From Actinophytocola gossypii (GTDB lineage: Bacteria > Actinomycetota > Actinomycetes > Mycobacteriales > Pseudonocardiaceae): a stretch of DNA of 64,000 nt. Below, piece by piece: positions 38,556 through 47,023 of this stretch. The position numbers were made by a program, and so were the translations under genes. A model generated the notes under the pieces. That model did no database searches. It saw only the letters and a program-made list of their open reading frames with translations, and was not told the origin of the DNA. The stretch is taken from positions 496,001-560,000 of the forward strand of contig NZ_JAFFZE010000009.1 in NCBI RefSeq assembly GCF_025165815.1. The letters are read 5' to 3'. Within the stretch, counting starts at the first letter, position 1, and every line of letters begins with the position of its first letter.

Positions 38556-39112
38556 GGCACGCACCAGCTTCCGTCCTGGCGCTTCTCCAGGGTGAGGTCG
38601 ACGAAGGTCGGCTCGATGCCCTCGATGCGCAGCTCCAGCGGAACCGTGGCCTCGTCGCCGTCGATCGTCGGGTTGTCCCGCAGCGCCGCGGTGACGCCCG
38701 GGGTCAGGTCCTCCGCCTGGCCGACCGAGTCGGGGTCGCACGCCAGCTCGGACATCGCGTCGACGTCCTGGGTGTTGATGGCGTTGATGGCGTCCTCGGC
38801 GACCGTCCGGGCGGCGGCCTGCTGGTCGTCGTCCGGGGGCGGGGGAGCGGTGACCGCGCCGGTGGCGTTGCCGGCCGGCGGGTCGGACACGGACGGGGGC
38901 GCCTGCTCCGGCGGGGGCGGCGCCTCGCCCGAGATGGTGGGGACCTCCGGGTTGCTCGCCTCGTCGGAGTCCGACTGGGTGAGCAGGTACACGACCACGC
39001 CGACGACCGTCAGCACCACCACGGCGCCGATGGTGATCAGGACGAGCCGGTTCCGACCGGTCTCCGGGTCGGTCTGCGGATCGGTCCCGTGATCGGCCTC
39101 CGGGTCGGTCAT
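38552..39112 (-). CDS. Membrane-anchored two-cysteine protein, paralogue 2
   Basis: 186 residues from the ATG at 39112. A short acidic cytoplasmic head (MTDPEADHGTDPQTDPETG) is followed by one membrane helix (about 23-46, LVLITIGAVVVLTVVGVVVYLL), a Pro-rich linker and an exported domain of about 90 residues. That domain runs AARTVAEDAINAINTQDVDAM (the cystatin/NTF2-like helix typical of these domains) to the end. The two cysteines are in SELACDPDS and the terminal WCVP. It lacks the Pro/Gln-rich head of paralogues 1, 4 and 5. First of three closely spaced genes in one probable operon running 40453 to 38552. Confidence 0.75.
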   Translation of the reverse strand: MTDPEADHGTDPQTDPETGRNRLVLITIGAVVVLTVVGVVVYLLTQSDSDEASNPEVPTISGEAPPPPEQAPPSVSDPPAGNATGAVTAPPPPDDDQQAAARTVAEDAINAINTQDVDAMSELACDPDSVGQAEDLTPGVTAALRDNPTIDGDEATVPLELRIEGIEPTFVDLTLEKRQDGSWCVP

Positions 39113-39122
39113 CGCTCGGCCC

Positions 39123-39605
39123 TCAGATCGCCACGCACCAGCGGTCCTCCTCGTTCTCCATCAACAACGCCGTCTCGTCGTCCCCGACCAGCACGGTGGC
39201 GCTGGCCACCGGGCCCTCGATCACCTCGACCCCGGTCAGGGTGACCTCCCGGCCCTCGCTGACCGAGAACAGCGTGCCGGGGTCCGTGCCCCGGCAGGTC
39301 AGCGCGGTCGCCGCGGCCTCGTCCCGCGCGTTCACCGCGTCGACGTAGCCGGCGGCGACCGACCGCAGGTCCGTACCGCCGGGCGGCGGTTCGATCGCGG
39401 TCGTGCCGGCACCGGTGCCCCCGCCGGGGGCGGGAGCGGTGGCCGTCCCAGGGGTTGTCGTCCCGGGACGGGTGGAGGTTACCGGAGGAGTCGGTGCCGG
39501 ATCCGCCTCCGGAGACGGCTCGGGGCCGGGGCGCACGATCAAGTACACCCCGACCCCGATGCCACTGAGGATCAGTACGGCGATCAGCAGCAGTAACGCG
39601 ATCAT
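39123..39605 (-). CDS. Membrane-anchored two-cysteine protein, paralogue 3
   Basis: 160 residues from the ATG at 39605; the frame continues upstream as TDRPLVRRAA without a normal start codon, so an unusual start could add a basic head. One N-terminal membrane helix (IALLLLIAVLILSGIGVGVYLIV) is followed by a Thr/Pro/Gly-rich linker, then a domain with VAAGYVDAVNARDEAAATALTC and a final DRWCVAI. The cysteine pair matches that of the neighbours. Ten bases separate it from paralogue 2 and 32 from paralogue 4, so all three are probably co-transcribed. Function unknown. Confidence 0.72.
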   Translation of the reverse strand: MIALLLLIAVLILSGIGVGVYLIVRPGPEPSPEADPAPTPPVTSTRPGTTTPGTATAPAPGGGTGAGTTAIEPPPGGTDLRSVAAGYVDAVNARDEAAATALTCRGTDPGTLFSVSEGREVTLTGVEVIEGPVASATVLVGDDETALLMENEEDRWCVAI

Positions 39606-39637
39606 CGCGGCCCGGCGAACCAGGGGCCGGTCGGTGA

Positions 39638-40453
39638 TCAGGCCTGCCCCTCACCGCAGAACCGCCACTCACCGTCCTCCTCGACGATGCTGATGAAGAT
39701 CTTCGGACGCTGCGTCTGGCCGCCCTGCGACAGCTCGAGGTCGATGTTGGCCCGTGCCGTGGAGCCGTCGATCTCCGGCTCGCCGTTGGCGGTCGCGGTG
39801 ATGTCGAACGGCGCGAGCTGCGACTCCAGCTGCGAGGTGTCGGTGCCGTACTCGTCCTTGTACGCCTGGCACGCGTCGTTCACCACGGTGGTGAAGCTCT
39901 TGCTCTCGTAGGCGTCCATGTACGCCTCGCGCACGTCGTCCGGCGTGTTGCCCGCGTCACCCGAGTCGCCGTCGGAGCCGCCGGAGTCGTCACCGGAATC
40001 GTCCCCGGAGCCGCCGCCCAGGCCGCCGTCCTCGCTCGGCTCCGCGCCCTCGGACTCGTCCTCGGACGGCTCCTGGCTGGTCGTGGGGTCGCCGTTCGCA
40101 GCGGTCTGCTTGTCGTCGTCGTTGTTCAGCAGGAACAGCGCCGTGCCACCGCCGCCGATCACCAGCAGCGCGATCAGCACGATCGCGACGATCATGCCGG
40201 TGTTCTTCTTCTGCGGCTCCGGCGGCTGACCGCCGCCGCCATACCCGCCGAGGCCCTGGTAGGCGGTCTGTCCGCCGTACTGCGGCTGCTGCTGTTGCGG
40301 CTGGCCGTACGGCGGCGACGGCTGCCCGTACTGGGGCTGCCCACCCTGGGGCTGCCCGCCGTACTGTGGTTGGCCGTAGGGCGGCGACTGTGGGGGCTGC
40401 TGACCGTACGGGTCCTGCCCATATGGACCTGGCTGCTGTGGTGGATAGGTCAT
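39638..40453 (-). CDS. Membrane-anchored two-cysteine protein, paralogue 4
   Basis: 271 residues from the ATG at 40453, which follows GAAGGAG. The 80-residue cytoplasmic head is low-complexity Pro/Tyr/Gly/Gln (PPYGQPQYGGQPQGG). One membrane helix follows (about 86-108, GMIVAIVLIALLVIGGGG), then an Asp/Ser/Gly-rich linker (about 110-170) and an exported domain. The cysteines are in VNDACQAYKDEY and WRFCGEG. Pro/Tyr-rich heads of this type occur on actinobacterial division and wall-associated membrane proteins, but that is only a resemblance. It is the first gene of the paralogue 4-3-2 run. Confidence 0.75.
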   Translation of the reverse strand: MTYPPQQPGPYGQDPYGQQPPQSPPYGQPQYGGQPQGGQPQYGQPSPPYGQPQQQQPQYGGQTAYQGLGGYGGGGQPPEPQKKNTGMIVAIVLIALLVIGGGGTALFLLNNDDDKQTAANGDPTTSQEPSEDESEGAEPSEDGGLGGGSGDDSGDDSGGSDGDSGDAGNTPDDVREAYMDAYESKSFTTVVNDACQAYKDEYGTDTSQLESQLAPFDITATANGEPEIDGSTARANIDLELSQGGQTQRPKIFISIVEEDGEWRFCGEGQA

Positions 40454-40600
40454 CGCGCCCCGAACTCCTTCATCGATCTGCCTGTCACAAGCCTAGACGG
40501 CCCGGATGGCCGGCTCGTTCCAACCATCGGTATGGCGCCCACCACGCGAGATCGCCGCCGGACCAAGGCCCGGCGGCGATCTCGTTCGTCGCTGTCGACC

Positions 40601-41311
40601 TCAGCCGGCGGGCGTCAGGTTGGTGACGCACCAGGCGCCGTCCTGGTTCGACATCTTCAGGTCCATCTCCTGAGTGCCGGCGCCCTCCGGGATGCCCTCA
40701 CCGCTGATGGTCATGGTGACCTTGGCAACCGCCTCGCTCTCGCCTTCCTGCGAGACCTCGCCAAGCTCGGCGCTCACCTCGAAGTTCTCCGGAATACCCA
40801 TGGCATCCGGATCGATCTCCTGGTCGACGTCACTCTCGGTTCCCCCGCAGGTCAGCTCGGCCAGCGCCGAGCTGTCCTTGTCGTTGAACGCGTCGACGGC
40901 GGACTGGGCGAGGCCCTCCGGGCTGCCGGTGTCCCCACCACCACCGCCGAGGGTGAAGATCAACACGACCACGACGGCGATGACCACGACGCCACCACCA
41001 GCGAGGATCCACGGCATCGGGCTCTTCTTCTGCGGGCCGCCCGGGCCGTAGCCGTACGGGCCCTGCGGCTGCTGGCCGAACTGTCCGGGTTGCCCCGGCT
41101 GTCCCGGCTGTCCGAATCCCCCCGGCTGCTGGGGCTGCGGACCGGTCTGCGGGAACTGGCCCTGCTGCGGGTAGCCCCCCTGCTGCGGATATCCCCCCTG
41201 TTGTGGATAACCGCCCTGCTGCGGGTAGCCGCCAGGCTGCTGTGGTCCCGGCTGCTGCCCGTAGCCCGGCTGCCCTCCCCACTGGCCTGGCTGCTGCGGC
41301 GGCTGCGACAT
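40601..41311 (-). CDS. Membrane-anchored two-cysteine protein, paralogue 5
   Basis: 236 residues from the ATG at 41311 ([13 protein letters not shown]), preferred over the ATG at 41326 because GGAGAAG precedes it. The head (about 1-95) contains four GGYPQQ hexapeptides and QPGQPGQ runs. The membrane helix is [20 protein letters not shown] (about 103-122). The exported domain has [22 protein letters not shown] and ends [12 protein letters not shown], again with two cysteines. A 147-base spacer separates it from paralogue 4, and it is divergent from arc. Function unknown. Confidence 0.76.
   Translation of the reverse strand: MSQPPQQPGQWGGQPGYGQQPGPQQPGGYPQQGGYPQQGGYPQQGGYPQQGQFPQTGPQPQQPGGFGQPGQPGQPGQFGQQPQGPYGYGPGGPQKKSPMPWILAGGGVVVIAVVVVLIFTLGGGGGDTGSPEGLAQSAVDAFNDKDSSALAELTCGGTESDVDQEIDPDAMGIPENFEVSAELGEVSQEGESEAVAKVTMTISGEGIPEGAGTQEMDLKMSNQDGAWCVTNLTPAG
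41162..41233 (-). repeat. Four 18-bp repeats encoding GGYPQQ
   Basis: Units at 41162-41179, 41180-41197, 41198-41215 and 41216-41233, slightly diverged. The hexapeptide tandem lies in the cytoplasmic head of paralogue 5. Confidence 0.85.
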
Positions 41312-41360
41312 CGGATGCTTCTCCATTCATTACGGCGAACGGGTCCGCCAAGTCTGGTGT

Positions 41361-41376
41361 GGACGACATGTCGTCC
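41361..41376. promoter_or_regulatory. 16-bp perfect palindrome upstream of arc
   Basis: GGACGACATGTCGTCC lies in the 255-base divergent region between paralogue 5 and arc, about 190 bases before arc and 50 before paralogue 5. It is a candidate operator; no protein can be assigned. Confidence 0.45.
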
Positions 41377-41566
41377 TGGTTCTGACGCACGGTAGCGGGT
41401 CGTCGGTTCCGTGCCTCGCTGAGATGGCGCAATCTACTCCGGCACCCGTGCCCGGGAGTGTCGTTTCGGCAGCAAGACACGATCGTTCCGAGATGTGGAT
41501 GGTCTTCTTTTGTCGGTGTGCACCGGTACCGTGGGGGTAAGACAGTGGACGGGAGGAGGTGCCGAC

Positions 41567-43384
41567 ATGCAGCACGATCGTCCCGGTGGTCGGCCGGAGG
41601 AGGCCGACGAGCACGGCGCTGGACCCGAGCCGGGCTCTGGGCACGAGCCGTCGGAGGCGGCCCAGATCCGGTTCCTCGAGGAGGAAGTAGCGCTGCTGCG
41701 CCGGAAGCTGACCGACTCGCCACGGCACGCACGGCTGCTCGAGCAGCGGCTGGCCGAGGCGTCCGAGCGGGTCAGCCAGCTGACCGAACGCAACGCCAAG
41801 CTGGTCGAGACGTTGCGCGAGGCGCGGAGCCAGTTGCTGGCCCTGCGGGAGGAAGTGGACCGCCTGGCGCAGCCGCCGAGCGGGTACGGGGTGTTCCTGG
41901 CGGGACACGAGGACGGCACGGTCGACGTGTTCACCGCGGGCCGCAAGATGCGGGTCGCGGCGTCCCCGGCGGTCGAGGTCGACCAGCTGCGCCGAGGCCA
42001 GTCGGTGCGGCTCAACGAGGCGCTCACGATCGTCGAGGCCGGTGAGTTCGAGCGGATCGGCGAGGTGTCGGCCCTGCGTGAGCTGCTGGCCGCCGACGTG
42101 GATGGTGACCTGCCCTCCCGTGCGCTGGTCGTCGGGCACGCCGACGAGGAGCGCGTGGTCTGGCTGGCCGACCCGCTGCGGGACGCCACGCTCAAGCCGG
42201 GCGACTCGCTGCTGGTCGACGCGAAGTCGGGCTACGCCTACGAGCGGGTGCCCAAGGCCGAGGTCGAGGACCTGGTGCTGGAGGAGGTGCCGGACGTCGA
42301 CTACGAGTCGATCGGTGGCCTGTTCCGGCAGATCGAGCAGATCCGCGACGCGGTCGAACTGCCGTTCCTGCACTCCGAGCTGTTCCACGAGTACGAGCTG
42401 CGGCCGCCGAAGGGCGTCCTGCTCTACGGCCCGCCGGGCTGCGGCAAGACGCTCATCGCGAAGGCGGTGGCGAACTCGCTGGCCAAGCAGGTGGCGGCGA
42501 TCAGGGGTGACAACAACGCCTCCGAGGCGAAGTCGTACTTCCTGAACATCAAGGGCCCGGAGCTGCTGAACAAGTTCGTCGGCGAGACCGAGCGGCACAT
42601 CCGGCTGATCTTCCAGCGCGCGCGGGAGAAGGCCTCGGAGGGCACGCCCGTGATCGTGTTCTTCGACGAGATGGACTCGATCTTCCGCACCCGAGGAAGC
42701 GGTGTGTCCTCGGACGTGGAGACCACGATCGTGCCCCAGCTGCTCAGCGAGATCGACGGTGTCGAGGGCCTGGAGAACGTCATCGTGATCGGCGCCTCCA
42801 ACCGCGAGGACATGATCGACCCGGCGATCCTGCGCCCCGGCAGGCTCGACGTGAAGATCAAGATCGAGCGGCCGGACGCCGAGGCGGCCAAGGACATCTT
42901 CTCCAAGTACCTCACCCACAAGCTGCCGATCCACGCCGAGGACCTGGCGGAGTTCGGTGGCGACTCGGGTGCCTGCATCGACGCGATGATCCAGCACACC
43001 GTCGAGCGCATGTACTCCGAGACCGAGGACAACCGGTTCCTGGAGGTCACCTACGCCAACGGCGACAAGGAGGTGCTCTACTTCCGCGACTTCAACTCCG
43101 GCGCGATGATCCAGAACATCGTCGACCGGGCGAAGAAGGCGGCGATCAAGTCGGTGCTGGAAACCAAGCAGCCCGGCCTGCGCGTGCAGCACCTGCTGGA
43201 CGCGATCGTCGACGAGTTCGCGGAGAACGAGGACCTGCCCAACACCACCAACCCGGACGACTGGGCGCGGATCTCCGGCAAGAAGGGCGAGCGGATCGTC
43301 TACATCCGCACGCTCGTCACCGGCAAGAACCAGGAGTCCGGCCGGGCGATCGACACGGCCACCAACACCGGTCAGTACCTGTAG
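41567..43384 (+). CDS. arc: Proteasome-associated AAA ATPase ARC/Mpa
   Basis: 605 residues from the ATG at 41567, which follows GGGAGGAGG. Order: an N-terminal coiled coil (about 28-80) that binds Pup; two OB folds (about 80-225); and the AAA domain with Walker A GPPGCGKT (288-295), Walker B FFDEMD (D367, E368), sensor [13 protein letters not shown] and the arginine finger region LRPGRLDV. The C-terminus is GQYL, the motif that docks into the proteasome alpha ring and opens its gate. ARC unfolds Pup-tagged proteins and threads them into the core. It starts a run of same-direction genes through pafA. Confidence 0.97.
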   Translation: MQHDRPGGRPEEADEHGAGPEPGSGHEPSEAAQIRFLEEEVALLRRKLTDSPRHARLLEQRLAEASERVSQLTERNAKLVETLREARSQLLALREEVDRLAQPPSGYGVFLAGHEDGTVDVFTAGRKMRVAASPAVEVDQLRRGQSVRLNEALTIVEAGEFERIGEVSALRELLAADVDGDLPSRALVVGHADEERVVWLADPLRDATLKPGDSLLVDAKSGYAYERVPKAEVEDLVLEEVPDVDYESIGGLFRQIEQIRDAVELPFLHSELFHEYELRPPKGVLLYGPPGCGKTLIAKAVANSLAKQVAAIRGDNNASEAKSYFLNIKGPELLNKFVGETERHIRLIFQRAREKASEGTPVIVFFDEMDSIFRTRGSGVSSDVETTIVPQLLSEIDGVEGLENVIVIGASNREDMIDPAILRPGRLDVKIKIERPDAEAAKDIFSKYLTHKLPIHAEDLAEFGGDSGACIDAMIQHTVERMYSETEDNRFLEVTYANGDKEVLYFRDFNSGAMIQNIVDRAKKAAIKSVLETKQPGLRVQHLLDAIVDEFAENEDLPNTTNPDDWARISGKKGERIVYIRTLVTGKNQESGRAIDTATNTGQYL

Positions 43385-43388
43385 CGGC

Positions 43389-44318
43389 ATGACGGTCAGG
43401 GCGGCGCGCCTCCAGCGCACGGGGCTGGGGCTCGCCGCCCTCGGCCGTCCGGCCTACATCAACGTCGGCCGCGGCGAACTGCCCGCCGACCGGTCGGTCG
43501 AGGCCATGCGCGCGGCCACCTGGGCCGTCCTCGACGACGCCTACGCCGCCGGCGTGCGCTGGGTCGACGTGGCCCGCTCCTACGGCCGCGCCGAGGAGTT
43601 CCTGGCCGGCTGGCTCGACGCGCGCACACCCGCCGACGTCACCGTGTCCAGCAAGTGGGGCTACGCCTACGTCGGCGACTGGCGGGTCGACGCGCCGGTG
43701 CACGAGGTCAAGGAGCACTCCCTGGCCCGGTTCACCGCCCAGTGGGCGGAGAGCCGTGCCCTGCTCGGCGAGCGGCTCGCGCTCTACCAGGTGCACTCGC
43801 TGACCCCGGACAGCCCGCTGTTCGACGACCTGCCCCTGCAGGACGCCCTCGCGGCCCTGCCGGTCCGGGTCGGCTTCTCCACCTCCGGCCCCCGGCAGGC
43901 CGACACGGTCCGCCGCGCGCTCGCGCTGGAGCGGCACGGGCGGCCGGTGTTCACCGCCGTGCAGTCGACGTGGAACGTGCTCGAACCGTCCGTCGGCGAC
44001 GCTCTGCTGGAGGCACGCTCGAGCGGCGCTCACGTGCTGGTCAAGGAGGCGCTGGCCAACGGACGCCTCGCGGTGGACCCACCGGCGCCCCTCGCTGCGG
44101 TTGCGGAGCGTGACGACGTTGGGCCGGACGCGGTCGCTCTGGCCGCCGCGCTCACCCGACCGTGGGTGGACACCGTCCTGCTCGGTCCCGCCGGGCCGGG
44201 GCAGCTGCGCAGCAACCTGGCCGCCCTGCGGGTGCCGGATCCGACGGCCGACCTGGCCGGCCTCGTGCTGGCTCCGGAGGCGTACTGGGCCGACCGGGCC
44301 GCCCTGTCCTGGTCCTGA
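43389..44318 (+). CDS. Aldo/keto reductase in the proteasome cluster
   Basis: 309 residues, starting 4 bases after arc, so co-transcribed with it. AKR features: LGLAALGRPAYINVGRG, WVDVARSYGRAEEFLAGWL (catalytic Asp and Tyr), VSSKWGYAYVGDW (Lys), LALYQVHSLT (His) and VGFSTSGPRQADT. It is a divergent member that lacks the usual strong NADPH loop at the C-terminus, having WVDTVLLGPAGPGQLRSNL. An oxidoreductase between arc and dop is not part of the core Pup pathway; its tight coupling may be circumstantial. Substrate unknown. Confidence 0.86.
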   Translation: MTVRAARLQRTGLGLAALGRPAYINVGRGELPADRSVEAMRAATWAVLDDAYAAGVRWVDVARSYGRAEEFLAGWLDARTPADVTVSSKWGYAYVGDWRVDAPVHEVKEHSLARFTAQWAESRALLGERLALYQVHSLTPDSPLFDDLPLQDALAALPVRVGFSTSGPRQADTVRRALALERHGRPVFTAVQSTWNVLEPSVGDALLEARSSGAHVLVKEALANGRLAVDPPAPLAAVAERDDVGPDAVALAAALTRPWVDTVLLGPAGPGQLRSNLAALRVPDPTADLAGLVLAPEAYWADRAALSWS

Positions 44319-44341
44319 CGCGCATCGCGGCCGTTTCCCCG

Positions 44342-44347
44342 TAGGCT
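44342..44347 (+). promoter_or_regulatory. -10 box of dop (leaderless)
   Basis: TAGGCT six bases before the dop ATG at 44354, downstream of the aldo/keto reductase stop, giving dop its own promoter. Confidence 0.6.
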
Positions 44348-44353
44348 TGGGTC

Positions 44354-45862
44354 ATGCGCCGGATCATGGGCACCGAGGTCGAGTACGGCATCGCCGTACC
44401 TGGAGACGCCACCGCCAACCCGGTACTGACCTCCACCCAGGTCGTACTGGCCTACGCCGCCGCCGCGGACATCCCCCGTGCTCGCCGCGCCAGGTGGGAC
44501 TACGAGGTCGAGTCGCCGCTGCGCGACGCGCGCGGGTTCGACCTCGGCGCCCCGGGCGTGCCGCCGTCCGACCCCGAGGTGGAGGACCTCGGCGCGGCCA
44601 ACGTCATCCTCACCAACGGCGCCCGCCTCTACGTCGACCACGCCCACCCGGAGTACTCGACGCCCGAGGTCACCAACGCCCGCGACGCGGTGGTCTGGGA
44701 CAAGGCGGGGGAGCGGGTGATGGAGGAGGCCGCCCTGCGCGCGGCCACCGTGCCCGGCCAGCCCCGCCTGCAGCTGTACAAGCACAACGTGGACGGCAAG
44801 GGCGCGAGCTACGGCTCGCACGAGAACTACCTGATGGCCCGCAGCACGCCGTTCACCGCGGTGATCGCGGGGCTCACCCCGTTCTTCGTCTCCCGCCAGG
44901 TCGTCTGCGGCGCCGGCCGGGTCGGGATCGGCGCGGCGAGCGAGGAGGCCGGGTTCCAGCTCTCCCAGCGCGCCGACTACATCGAGGTCGAGGTCGGGCT
45001 GGAGACCACCCTCAAGCGCGGCATCATCAACACCCGCGACGAGCCGCACGCCGACGCGGACAAGTACCGCCGCCTGCACGTCATCATCGGCGACGCGAAC
45101 CTCGCCGAGACGTCCACGTACCTCAAGGTCGGCACCACCGCCCTGGTCATGGACATGATCGAGAGCGGCCTGCGGTTCGACCACCTCAAGCTCGCCGACC
45201 CGGTCCGCGCGGTGCACACGCTGTCCCACGACCCGACCCTCAAGGCCACGGTCGAGCTGGCCAGCGGCCGCAAGTACACCGGCCTGGACCTTCAGCACGC
45301 CTACCGCGAGCTCGTCGCCGAGAACCTCGACCGCACCGAGCAGGACGAAGTCTCCCTGCACGTGCTGAGTACCTGGGGCGACATCCTGGACGCGCTGTCC
45401 CGCGACCCGATGGAGTGCGCGGACCGGCTCGACTGGCCGGCCAAGCTGCGGCTGTTGGAGGGCTTCCGGGCCCGCGACAACCTCGGCTGGGCCTCGCCCC
45501 GGCTGCACCTGGTCGACCTGCAGTACTCCGACGTGCGGCTGGACAAGGGCCTCTACAACCGCCTGGTCACCCGCGGCTCGATGAAGCGCATGGTCACCGA
45601 GGAGGAGGTGACCTCGGCGATCACCAACCCGCCCTCGGACACCCGCGCCTACTTCCGCGGCCGGTGCCTGGAGAAGTACCCGAACGCCATCGCGGCGGCC
45701 TCCTGGGACTCGGTCATCTTCGACCTCGGCCGGGAGTCGCTGGTCCGGATCCCGACGTTGGAACCGCTGCGGGGCACGAAGGCGCACGTCGGCGAGCTGC
45801 TGGACATCTCGGCGACCGCCGAGGCGCTGGTCGACGAGCTGACCGGCAACACCAGGAAGTAA
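44354..45862 (+). CDS. dop: Pup deamidase/depupylase Dop
   Basis: 502 residues. A glutamine-synthetase-like fold shared with PafA: the metal-binding N-terminus [34 protein letters not shown] with the catalytic Asp, [18 protein letters not shown], and [23 protein letters not shown] as [17 protein letters not shown]. An extra segment around residues 40-80 (the Dop loop, [20 protein letters not shown]) distinguishes Dop from PafA. Dop removes Pup from substrates and, where Pup ends in Gln, deamidates it. Here Pup ends in Glu, so only depupylation should be needed. Confidence 0.97.
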   Translation: MRRIMGTEVEYGIAVPGDATANPVLTSTQVVLAYAAAADIPRARRARWDYEVESPLRDARGFDLGAPGVPPSDPEVEDLGAANVILTNGARLYVDHAHPEYSTPEVTNARDAVVWDKAGERVMEEAALRAATVPGQPRLQLYKHNVDGKGASYGSHENYLMARSTPFTAVIAGLTPFFVSRQVVCGAGRVGIGAASEEAGFQLSQRADYIEVEVGLETTLKRGIINTRDEPHADADKYRRLHVIIGDANLAETSTYLKVGTTALVMDMIESGLRFDHLKLADPVRAVHTLSHDPTLKATVELASGRKYTGLDLQHAYRELVAENLDRTEQDEVSLHVLSTWGDILDALSRDPMECADRLDWPAKLRLLEGFRARDNLGWASPRLHLVDLQYSDVRLDKGLYNRLVTRGSMKRMVTEEEVTSAITNPPSDTRAYFRGRCLEKYPNAIAAASWDSVIFDLGRESLVRIPTLEPLRGTKAHVGELLDISATAEALVDELTGNTRK

Positions 45863-45891
45863 CGGTCCAGCGACACTGTCGGTCCCGGCCG

Positions 45892-45897
45892 GTAATC
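45892..45897 (+). promoter_or_regulatory. Possible -10 box of pup
   Basis: TAATCT, 29 bases before the pup ATG. GGGAGG at 45917-45922 is a ribosome site, so unlike dop this would be a leadered transcript. Confidence 0.4.
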
Positions 45898-45926
45898 TTG
45901 AGACAGACCCCGATACGGGAGGCGAC

Positions 45927-46121
45927 ATGGCCCAGGAGCAGACGCAGCGGCAGGGCGGCGGCGACGGCGACGATGATGTCGACGGCGCCGCGCCAGCCGG
46001 GCAGGAACGCAGGGAGAAGCTCGGCGAGGACGTCGACACGATCCTCGACGAGATCGACGACGTGCTCGAGGAGAACGCGGAGGACTTCGTCCGCGCCTAC
46101 GTCCAAAAGGGCGGCGAGTAG
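45927..46121 (+). CDS. pup: Prokaryotic ubiquitin-like protein Pup
   Basis: 64 residues, typical length. A disordered acidic N-terminal half (MAQEQTQRQGGGDGDDDVDG) is followed by the region that forms a helix on Mpa (KLGEDVDTILDEIDDVLEEN), then AEDFVRAYVQKGGE. The last codon is GAG (Glu), so the protein is made in the ligation-ready Gly-Gly-Glu form; many actinobacteria encode Gly-Gly-Gln and rely on Dop. PafA attaches the terminal Glu side chain to substrate lysines. It lies between dop and prcA. Confidence 0.97.
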   Translation: MAQEQTQRQGGGDGDDDVDGAAPAGQERREKLGEDVDTILDEIDDVLEENAEDFVRAYVQKGGE

Positions 46122-46176
46122 GCCCCCGACCCACCACTAGCATTTCCCAAGAACCCCGAGACGAGGAGTCCCCGCC
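46122..46176. other. Position where prcB is normally found
   Basis: Only 55 bases separate pup and prcA. They contain a TAGCAT hexamer (46138-46143) that could be a -10 box and GAGGAG before the prcA GTG. No trace of a prcB coding sequence is visible. Confidence 0.7.
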
Positions 46177-46950
46177 GTGACCATGCCGCTGTACGCCTCT
46201 CCCGAGCAGTTGATGCGGGACCGCTCGGAGTACGCCCGCAAGGGCATCGCGAGGGGCCGCAGCGTCGTGGCGCTCAAGTACTCGGGCGGGGTGCTCTTCG
46301 TCGCCGAGAACCCGTCGACGGCGCTGCACAAGGTGTCCGAGATCTACCACCGCATCGGCTTCGCGGCGGCCGGGCGGCACAGCGAGTACGAGAGCCTGCG
46401 CCGGGCCGGCATCCGGCACGTCGACCTGTGGGGCTACGCCAACGACCCGCGGGACGTCTCCGCGCGGCAGCTGGCCATCGTCTACGCCCAGACCCTGGCG
46501 TCGATGTTCACCGACCAGCTCAAGCCGTTCGAGGTGGAGATCTGCGTCGCCGAGGTCGGTGCGACGGCCGAGTCCGACCAGCTCTACCGGCTGACCTACG
46601 ACGGCTCGATCGTCGACGAGCCGCAGTACCTGGTCATGGGCGGGCAGACCGACCCGATCGCCAGCTCGATGAAGGACTCCTACCAGGAGGGCATGTCCCT
46701 GGAGGACGCGCTGGCGGTCGCGGTGCGCGGCCTGTCCGCGGGCAGCCCCAACAACGGCGACAACGGTCACGGCGTCGGCAAGCTCGAGGTCGCGCTGCTG
46801 GAGCGCTCCCGGCCGCACCGGGCGTTCCGGCGCATCGAGGGCGCCGCCCTCACCGCGCTGCTGCCGGCCGACGCGCCCGAGCCGGAGGACAAGCCGGAGG
46901 GCGAGCCGGTGGACCCGAAGCCCGAGGACGACACGTCCGGCGGGAGCTGA
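46177..46950 (+). CDS. prcA: Proteasome alpha subunit
   Basis: 257 residues from the GTG at 46177 ([23 protein letters not shown]); an ATG two codons later is also possible. The alpha-type N-terminal helix and gate segment are present ([24 protein letters not shown]), followed by [39 protein letters not shown] and the alpha core up to about 225. The Pro/Glu tail is disordered. It has no N-terminal catalytic Thr, as expected for alpha. In all standard actinobacterial loci prcB lies directly upstream; here it is missing, so the catalytic subunit must come from elsewhere in the genome, or the alpha ring must work without it. Confidence 0.96.
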   Translation: MTMPLYASPEQLMRDRSEYARKGIARGRSVVALKYSGGVLFVAENPSTALHKVSEIYHRIGFAAAGRHSEYESLRRAGIRHVDLWGYANDPRDVSARQLAIVYAQTLASMFTDQLKPFEVEICVAEVGATAESDQLYRLTYDGSIVDEPQYLVMGGQTDPIASSMKDSYQEGMSLEDALAVAVRGLSAGSPNNGDNGHGVGKLEVALLERSRPHRAFRRIEGAALTALLPADAPEPEDKPEGEPVDPKPEDDTSGGS

Positions 46951-47011
46951 CAGGTCCATGACGCGTTCATCTCACTCGGTGTCGGCCAGCCACGTTCCGG
47001 CCCCAAGCGCC

Positions 47012-47017
47012 TAGGCT
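47012..47017 (+). promoter_or_regulatory. -10 box of pafA (leaderless)
   Basis: TAGGCT six bases before the pafA ATG at 47024, giving pafA a promoter separate from prcA. Confidence 0.6.
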
Positions 47018-47023
47018 TAGGGA

